Below the pieces are notes generated by a model. It was not told where the DNA came from. It made no database searches and saw only the letters and a list, made by a program, of their open reading frames with translations. The position numbers and the translations under genes were made by a program. DNA of 64,000 nucleotides from Hysterangium stoloniferum. Lineage: Eukaryota > Basidiomycota > Agaricomycetes > Hysterangiales > Hysterangiaceae. Location: assembly GCA_015178975.1 (NCBI GenBank), contig WHVD01000007.1, positions 1,488,001-1,552,000 on the forward strand, read 5' to 3'. Shown piece after piece: positions 57,976 through 64,000 of the stretch (positions are counted from its first letter, which is position 1; each line of letters starts with the position of its first letter).

Positions 57976-58824
57976 AATGTCGGTCTGGCGTTTGGCTCAA
58001 GTATTTGACAGAATAGCTAGTGCGCGGCTTGTAATGTTCGGAATACCTCATTAGAGGACGTGTCCGAGGGACAGAAGGTTTTTCAACAAAGATAATTATT
58101 TCCAAGAGAAGGGTCACTGTTCTCATTATAAATGAAGAAATAGGCGGTGGTTATCATAACGATCATTCACTTAATAATAAATGTTGAATACGCGGGTTTT
58201 CATCACTTTCAATATATATGAGCATTCTGTTTTAACGAGTGTGTCTTTGCACCAATCGTAAGTCGCAGGGCTTGGGAGATTCTTAATTCCGTCAGTGTCT
58301 CTTACCCACACTTGACCCAAGCGGCCATCTTCATCGAGTACATCATTCCTCCTCCTGGCCCGAACTTACTGTAGGTCTATTATTCCCAGGGCTCAGGCCC
58401 GGGCTATAGTCTCATGGTTGATCGCGGTGATAAGCTGTACAGTTAATGTGTATCTTTCAAAGCAGCCAAGAGACACTAGAGCACTCTAAGCTGTAGTTGT
58501 GGATCACATAACATATATGATAGCTACCTCAATAAAAGCCACCTGCCAGGTTGTAATTGTATAGATAATGTATTGAATTATGTACCGTAGGATAAATATG
58601 AGATAAAGGTCCGTCTAGTATTGGGAAGTCCGTTGTAAGCCTCAATGCTGCCACTCAGGTTAAGCCTGTAGTCAAATGAGAAGATAAGAAAATAAATTTG
58701 TATAATTGCTAGCTAGCTACAGCTGGCTTTTATCAATAAACCATAATTCATTAGTGATATTTTAGATGTGGGATATCAAGTTGCCTGCCCCACTACATAG
58801 CATTACTGAGTCGCTGACCTGTTA
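57976..58824 (+). repeat. F-box cassette flank after copy 5
   Basis: Cassette 3' flank and the next cassette's upstream part, cut after CGCTGACCTGTTA by the following insertion. Confidence 0.8.
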
Positions 58825-61286
58825 GAAAGTAAGACCTAGTAGCGTATCTCAGTCACGTATATATCCTATAACGGACTATATTTATGTACCTAGTAGCGTC
58901 ATTAGGTTGTTAGCTATTTTATAACTGAGTATTCGTGGATGTCTACTTACCTCAGTCACCTATATACTATAACGGACTGAGGCAACTTTGCTGTTATCTA
59001 CTGGTTTATATACGTATACTGTTAAATTGGCCAGGTTCGAGTGTCACCAGGTACCAACAGTACTCGGTGTTTATGTCCGAGTACAAATGCTGGGTTTATG
59101 TTTGATCGGCCCTAATGCCCAGTGAGAAATCTCTATTTCCTAATACAACCAGGCATAACCAAATAAAGTAGGTATAACGTCATTGATCTGCAATCGTGCC
59201 GGAGCTTTTGTAACATAATCCTGTATAACCAACTGCTTTCCTGCAATATTTTCAATGGTTCTGTACCAATATTTGATGTTGGCTCCGTTTGTATTGAGAT
59301 ATACAAGGACGGTTCATCTGGGGATATCTAATTAGGACTAAAATATGAGCGCAGATAATGACTAGAATTGCTATTGTCATGGCCACCAACCATGGGGAGT
59401 TTCTTCAGGATTCCAAGCTAAAATTGAGTAGAAACCATAGAAAACATGATACTGGGTATATACTGCATCCAAAGCAAAAATTTGAAACCACCGCTGCTGC
59501 TAGAATAATGTGTGACAATGACCCAAATGTAACGCACTCCGGGGCCAGTTGACCTTGCCTTCTACCACCATATCATCAGTGTCATGGCCCTCACCTCCTC
59601 TTACATGTTCTCACAGAAAACCACAGCTGTATGCTCCCCCAGTAATTGACCCTATTCTTCTGGAGTAAAGTAGAGGAGAGTCATCGTTTTGACCATTTAG
59701 ACATCCCCAATCCCGGTCGCATCGTTCCAGCCACAACCTGCTTGAGAATAATCCGATCTACAGTAACCATATGGGCCATGAACTTGTAAGTTTACCACAT
59801 AGTCTTCATGTTTTGAGCACATATATGTGCTCTTTTGATAGGCATTTTATTACAAAACCGCCAACCACAGAGACCTTCTGGCTGCTGGAAACTCTGCTTA
59901 TGGTGACCCTGTATGATGCCTATAACAAGCTAAATGCTGCAAACAAACATGCCCGTCCTCCAAATTCTATAGATCACAAGCGAACAGGTAAAACCAGCTC
60001 TGCCACCGGAATGAAGCGTATCAGAGGTACAAATTCAGCCAAGTAAGTCCAAATATTTTCTGGGCTGTGACTAACGCATTGTCCAGAAATTTATTTTACA
60101 TCGAATACCTCAAGACACATTATCCAGTTATGCCAGCCACCTTCGAATGTATCTGGAAAGCACTTGGGAAGGAAAAAATTAAAGTAACGCCCCCTTTATT
60201 TCCTATGTTTCGTCTTCCACTTTATTGTGATGCACCCCCGGCATTATAAATAGAAATGGATCATTTTCAGCAAGTCGCTGAGGGAGGCGAGCAACCAAGG
60301 TACAAACAATACTAGGGAGGATTAACATTCAGTATGTTTTCATGTTGTTTATATTGCAAAGGACAGGATCATTCATGATTTCCAGACTTGTATCAACGCA
60401 TCCTCAGCATTCTTCGGCATCCCCTTTCGACTTCTCTATTGCTCTGATGTCTCCTGCTTCAGCTTTCACCGCTCTCACGTTATCACTACTGTCTCGCTGG
60501 TCTCGCCCTTTATTCACTCGCTATCTGCTATTGTGTACTGCGCCTTCAATGTTTATGAATCTCAAGCTACGTTCTCACATCTCATACAGCCAATGCACTT
60601 GGCAGCCGTGTCTCTCACCTCGTCTCCCGCTTTACCGCACGCTCGCTCTTCAAGTTTCCCGCATATCCCCTACTTTTGGCGCTGCTTAATTAACTGCATC
60701 TCTTATCTGTTAACTTCTCTCGTAATGTCACTTCGGTCACTATCCTGCCTGCATCGCTGTAAAATAGGTGCTCTTTTCACGTGCTCGTAATGCCTTCACA
60801 TTGTCGTTAGACTGGCCCGGTGCGATTCCTCATGCCACTTTCTGCTGTCTCTTTATCGTCTCAGTGTCTTCATGCTCCCGAGACCGGTATGTCTTTGACT
60901 TTGGGCAGTGAGTGTGCTGACAGACGGTTGCAATTACCATATAGGTGTGAGTCTGCTTGGATGTGGTTATATGGTCGGCATGCGGAGAGGCTGGATGAGG
61001 TTGTATGCCAATAGATAGAGATGGTTATATGATGATCGATGTGTCTCGCTATACACATATGCAATAGATCAATATGATTCTATGTATATTTAGGCGGTTT
61101 GAATTTTCATATAACCACGAGCTGCCTGGACCAGAACGTCAAACGCGATAGAAAGTCCATTATGTGATTCTATATAGTTCGATTTGGCAATAGCAATTTC
61201 TTACTGGGCCTAATGGTTGAGTAGGGGTTTCCACGGCTACATCCAATACGTGTATGGTGATGAGGGTTCTGCGGTGTTATCCGACA
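58825..61286. mobile_element. 2.46-kb insertion flanked by a 10-bp duplication
   Basis: TGACCTGTTA occurs at 58815-58824 and 61287-61296; the cassette sequence is continuous if the block and one copy are removed. Near the left end two motifs are each repeated (ACCTAGTAGCGT, and CTATAACGGACT). Frames of 60-115 residues (59771-60046, 60067-60249, 60342-60689) are unassigned; KYWAVTNALSRN-like text near 60070 suggests a broken gene. No inverted ends were found. The 9-10 bp duplication would fit a Mutator-like transposon. Confidence 0.6.
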
Positions 61287-61445
61287 TGACCTGTTATGCT
61301 GGAATACTGTATGATGGAGTCACCGGGAATGTTGTCTATCATAGTTTTTAAACTCCGATCAAGGTCACCTAAAGAGAAATTACAACTTGACGACACCAAG
61401 CAGATTCCGGGTAATTCACGACTTTATATATATACCCTGTTCTAG
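61287..61445 (+). promoter_or_regulatory. Upstream region of F-box copy 6
   Basis: The last 160 bp of the cassette upstream repeat, with a TATATATATA box at 61425-61434, 11 nt before the ATG. The rest of the usual upstream repeat is separated by the 2.46-kb insertion. Confidence 0.6.
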
Positions 61446-62956
61446 ATGCCGACGTCTCTTCTCGACCTACCTGAAGAAATTCTGGAGGCCTGCGGTGGCT
61501 ACGTGGCGCTGGATAATCCTCATTTTTACGTCTTTGATGGCTCAAGTGACATATTTGATACTGAAGTGGTATTCTGCCCTCCGAGAGATATCCTACATTT
61601 TCGATTGGCATGTCGAAAGCTTCGTCGTATTTGTGAACCAAGGATATGGGCTGCGATCAATCTCAATTATGATGATAGGGAACCTGGGCGTGCAAACCGC
61701 GTCGCCGGGTGGAGGTATTATACCACTGAAAATAAATCAAATTATATTCGTCATGTTCGTGCACTGTCAATAGCATATTACCATATGGACAAAGTACAGG
61801 AACAAGATGTCGAGGTAGAGGTTTTATCCCTGCTGCCTCTCGTCACTCAAGCGAAGAACCTTCGCCTACTGCGAGTGTATATACCCGATGTCTCTAAATC
61901 TCCTGATATGGATGCGGATTGTAACAAGATCGTCAACGCTCTTCTGCGGCAACCTTTGTTGCACACAGTTATTATACGCGACACATTCCCATTGCAATTA
62001 CTCCCACTTGCTCCGACAAATATATTAAACCTCCGCATTAACAATTACCACGCATTTTTTTCCCTGCTCCCATTTACACCACACCTTCAAGCTTTGGCCA
62101 TTCCGGGCAGTAATTATCCTCTGTCATTTCCTTCAAGTATATCATTAAGTATATTATTACCTTGGGGGACGTTGCGGGAGTTGGAAATATATGATGGGTT
62201 TGCAGACATTGTAAACAACCTTTTGGTAATATTTCGGCTTCACTTTCATTCACATTAGGATCAACTAAAAACTGAACACCAGTGCTGGAAAAATATATAC
62301 CAAGATAGGCATGCGCCGTTAAAAGAAGTATCGTTTTACGGCGCTGTTGTAGGGTCAACCCAGATCGCACAGTTCCTCCAAATATTTGAAGGCATCCCCC
62401 TCACAACATTGTACCTCGAGTCCCTGAACTTTATCGATGATGTCGTTCTGAGCGACCTTGTGGATACATTTCCGAAATTACAGCGATTGATTATACTCTC
62501 GGAAGACCTTAACATGGAGTGGGATTTTACTCTCGTGAGTCTTACAGGCGAACACCTCTGAATCAGTGACCTGGCTCTTAAATGTTTGCCATTATAATAC
62601 TTTGGTTACAGGAAGAACTTGTACGACGTTTTTCAAACCTTCAAGACCTCGAATACTTGGGTTGGGACTACTCTTCTTTTCTTACTGACCTAACTAGCGT
62701 GCGTGAGACAGCAAATGAGGAGGATGGCATGCGAATGACTAGTAGGGCCATCGTGCCTATAATGGCTTTGGCTTGTCCACGTCTCCAAGTGGTGGAGCAT
62801 TTCTACCCCGAATTTTCGCATATCTTCAGCATAAAACGTGACAACGAAGGAGACGTCGACCATGTTGATTGGCGGTGTTCTAGAGCTTCTCTTTATGGTC
62901 CCACTATTCAAACTTCGTTTTGGGTGCAATGTCTTCAGACCCTCTCGCATATGTGA
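61446..62956 (+). CDS. F-box protein, copy 6, intact
   Basis: Exons 61446-62225, 62283-62534 and 62612-62956, all phase 0, give 458 residues. Donors are GTAATA and GTGAGT, acceptors CCAG and ACAG. The intron-1 branch site is CTAAA instead of CTAAC of the other copies, which might weaken splicing. The F-box (LLDLPEEILEACGGYV, DILHFRLACRKLRRIC, PRIWAAI) is intact, though VCRK is ACRK. It belongs with copy 3 to a subfamily with FDGSSDIFDTEVVFCPPRD and a shorter C-terminus ending LSHM. Likely an SCF substrate receptor; target unknown. Confidence 0.87.
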
Positions 62957-63351
62957 GTTGAGTAAGTAGCTTCGTCGTTTGTAAAATGTCGGTCTGACGT
63001 TTGGCTCAAGTATTTGACAGAATAGCCAGTGCGCGGCTTGTAATGTTTGGAATATCTCATTAGAGGATGTGCCCGAGGGACGGAAAGTTTTTCAACAAAG
63101 ATAATTTATTTCCAAGAGAAGGGTTACTGTTCTCATTATAAATGAAGGTATCGGTGGGGGTTATCATAACGATCATTCACTTAATAATAAACGTTGAATG
63201 TGCAGGTTTTCATCCCTTTCAATATATATGAGCATTATGTTTTAACGAGTGTGTTTTTGCACCCCAATCGTAAATCGTAGAGTGGCGGCTGGCCGTTTTT
63301 GCGCTGTGAGGGCTTGGGAGATTCTTAATTCCGTCAGTGTCTCTTACCCAC
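62957..63351 (+). repeat. F-box cassette 3' flank after copy 6
   Basis: Same landmarks as after the other copies; interrupted at TCTTACCCAC by a solo LTR. Confidence 0.8.
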
Positions 63352-63580
63352 TGTAAGGGAGTGAGACTCCCTACACGGCGATTTTGTCATCAATATCTGA
63401 GAGGTCACGTGTCTATTATCAAGCATTCGCATAGATCGTACCACTCGCGTAGATCGTACCACTCTCAGTTTATTTTTTATGTATATAAGGCTCTCAAAAG
63501 TCCTCGAAAAACAAGAAACTAGTTCGTACACATCTTCCCCCGTTAAGATACTTTGCGCTTACAGTACAAAGTACCTTACA
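63352..63580 (+). mobile_element. Solo LTR, TGTAAGG family, copy 2
   Basis: 229 bp, TGTAAGGGAG...GTACCTTACA, with CCAC on both sides (63348-63351 and 63581-63584). The empty site, TCTTACCCACACTTGACCC, is seen in the other cassettes. A TGTATATAAGG box is present, and a GCATAGATCGTACCACTC-like unit is repeated. Confidence 0.85.
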
Positions 63581-64000
63581 CCACACTTGACCCAAGCGGC
63601 CATCTTCATCGAGTACATCATTCCTCGTCCTGGCCTGAACTTACTGTAGGCCAATACCCAGGGCTTAGGGCCGGGCTACATGGTATCATGGTCGATCGCC
63701 CCAAAAACTGTACAGTTAATGTGTATATTTCAAACCAGCCAAGAGATAGTAGAGCGCTCACTCTAAGCTGTAGTTGTGGATCACACAACATATATTATAG
63801 CTACCTCAATGAAAGCGACCTGCGAGGTCATGATTGTATTGAAATATGTACCGTGGGATGTGTATGAAATAAAGATACTGCAGGTTAAGCCTGGGCCATG
63901 TAGTCAAATGAGAAGATAAAAATAGATTTGTATAATTGCTAGCTAGCTACAGCTGGCCTTTATAAATAAATCATAATTAATTAGCAAAATTTTAGATGTG
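63581..64000 (+). repeat. Upstream part of a further F-box cassette
   Basis: The cassette upstream landmarks run to the window's end (ATTTTAGATGTG), so another F-box gene probably starts just outside the window. Confidence 0.7.

Overview
The window looks like a fungal nuclear contig, most likely from a mushroom-forming basidiomycete (Agaricomycetes). The signs are very short introns (about 43-75 nt) with GTRNGT donors and CTRAY-like branch sites, a micro-exon gene, a velvet regulator, a MUB1/samB-type MYND protein, fungal seven-helix receptor genes, a chromodomain Ty3/gypsy element and a short TTAGGG-type repeat. Membership of a Rhizoctonia-like lineage is possible but cannot be shown from the sequence.

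Layout. 1-12 kb is mostly non-coding or decayed: duplicated LTR-like pieces at the left edge, a possible zinc-finger ORF (2.0-2.7 kb), unassigned ORFs and one intron-containing tRNA-Pro (7.3 kb). 12.3-13.9 kb holds a ten-exon velvet-domain gene that no single ORF reveals. 16.8 kb has a pogo-like MITE. 18.5-20.2 kb holds a two-exon gene with three cyclin-box-like repeats. 21.4-24.9 kb has two paralogous seven-helix receptor genes, one apparently intact and one badly broken (stop codon, lost splice acceptor, core replaced by an inverted repeat). 25.3-28.3 kb is a three-exon MUB1/samB gene.

From 29 kb to the right end lies a tandem array of F-box genes in repeated cassettes. Two copies are intact (56.5-58.0 and 61.4-63.0 kb, each 458 aa in three exons). 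The other copies are broken by a frameshift, a nonsense codon, deletions or LTR insertions. A 16-kb block of CpG-poor, transposon-rich DNA (about 33.8-49.9 kb) sits in the promoter of one F-box copy. It contains a copia gag remnant, a duplicated unassigned sequence, an older LTR and, inside that LTR, a nearly complete chromodomain Ty3/gypsy element (39843-48676).

The gypsy element is the most unusual object. Its gag and pol lie on the minus strand. A separate plus-strand gene just inside its 3' LTR has its own TATA box and an intron, and encodes a coiled coil followed by a perfect Zn2Cys6 cysteine pattern; it converges on pol. The element also appears to prime reverse transcription from its own transcript: an 11-nt sequence beside the 5' LTR is perfectly complementary to the predicted RNA 5' end, which lies 33 nt after a TATA-like box. 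LTRs, pol and the neighbouring F-box copy show mainly CpG to TpG/CpA changes, which suggests methylation of this block.
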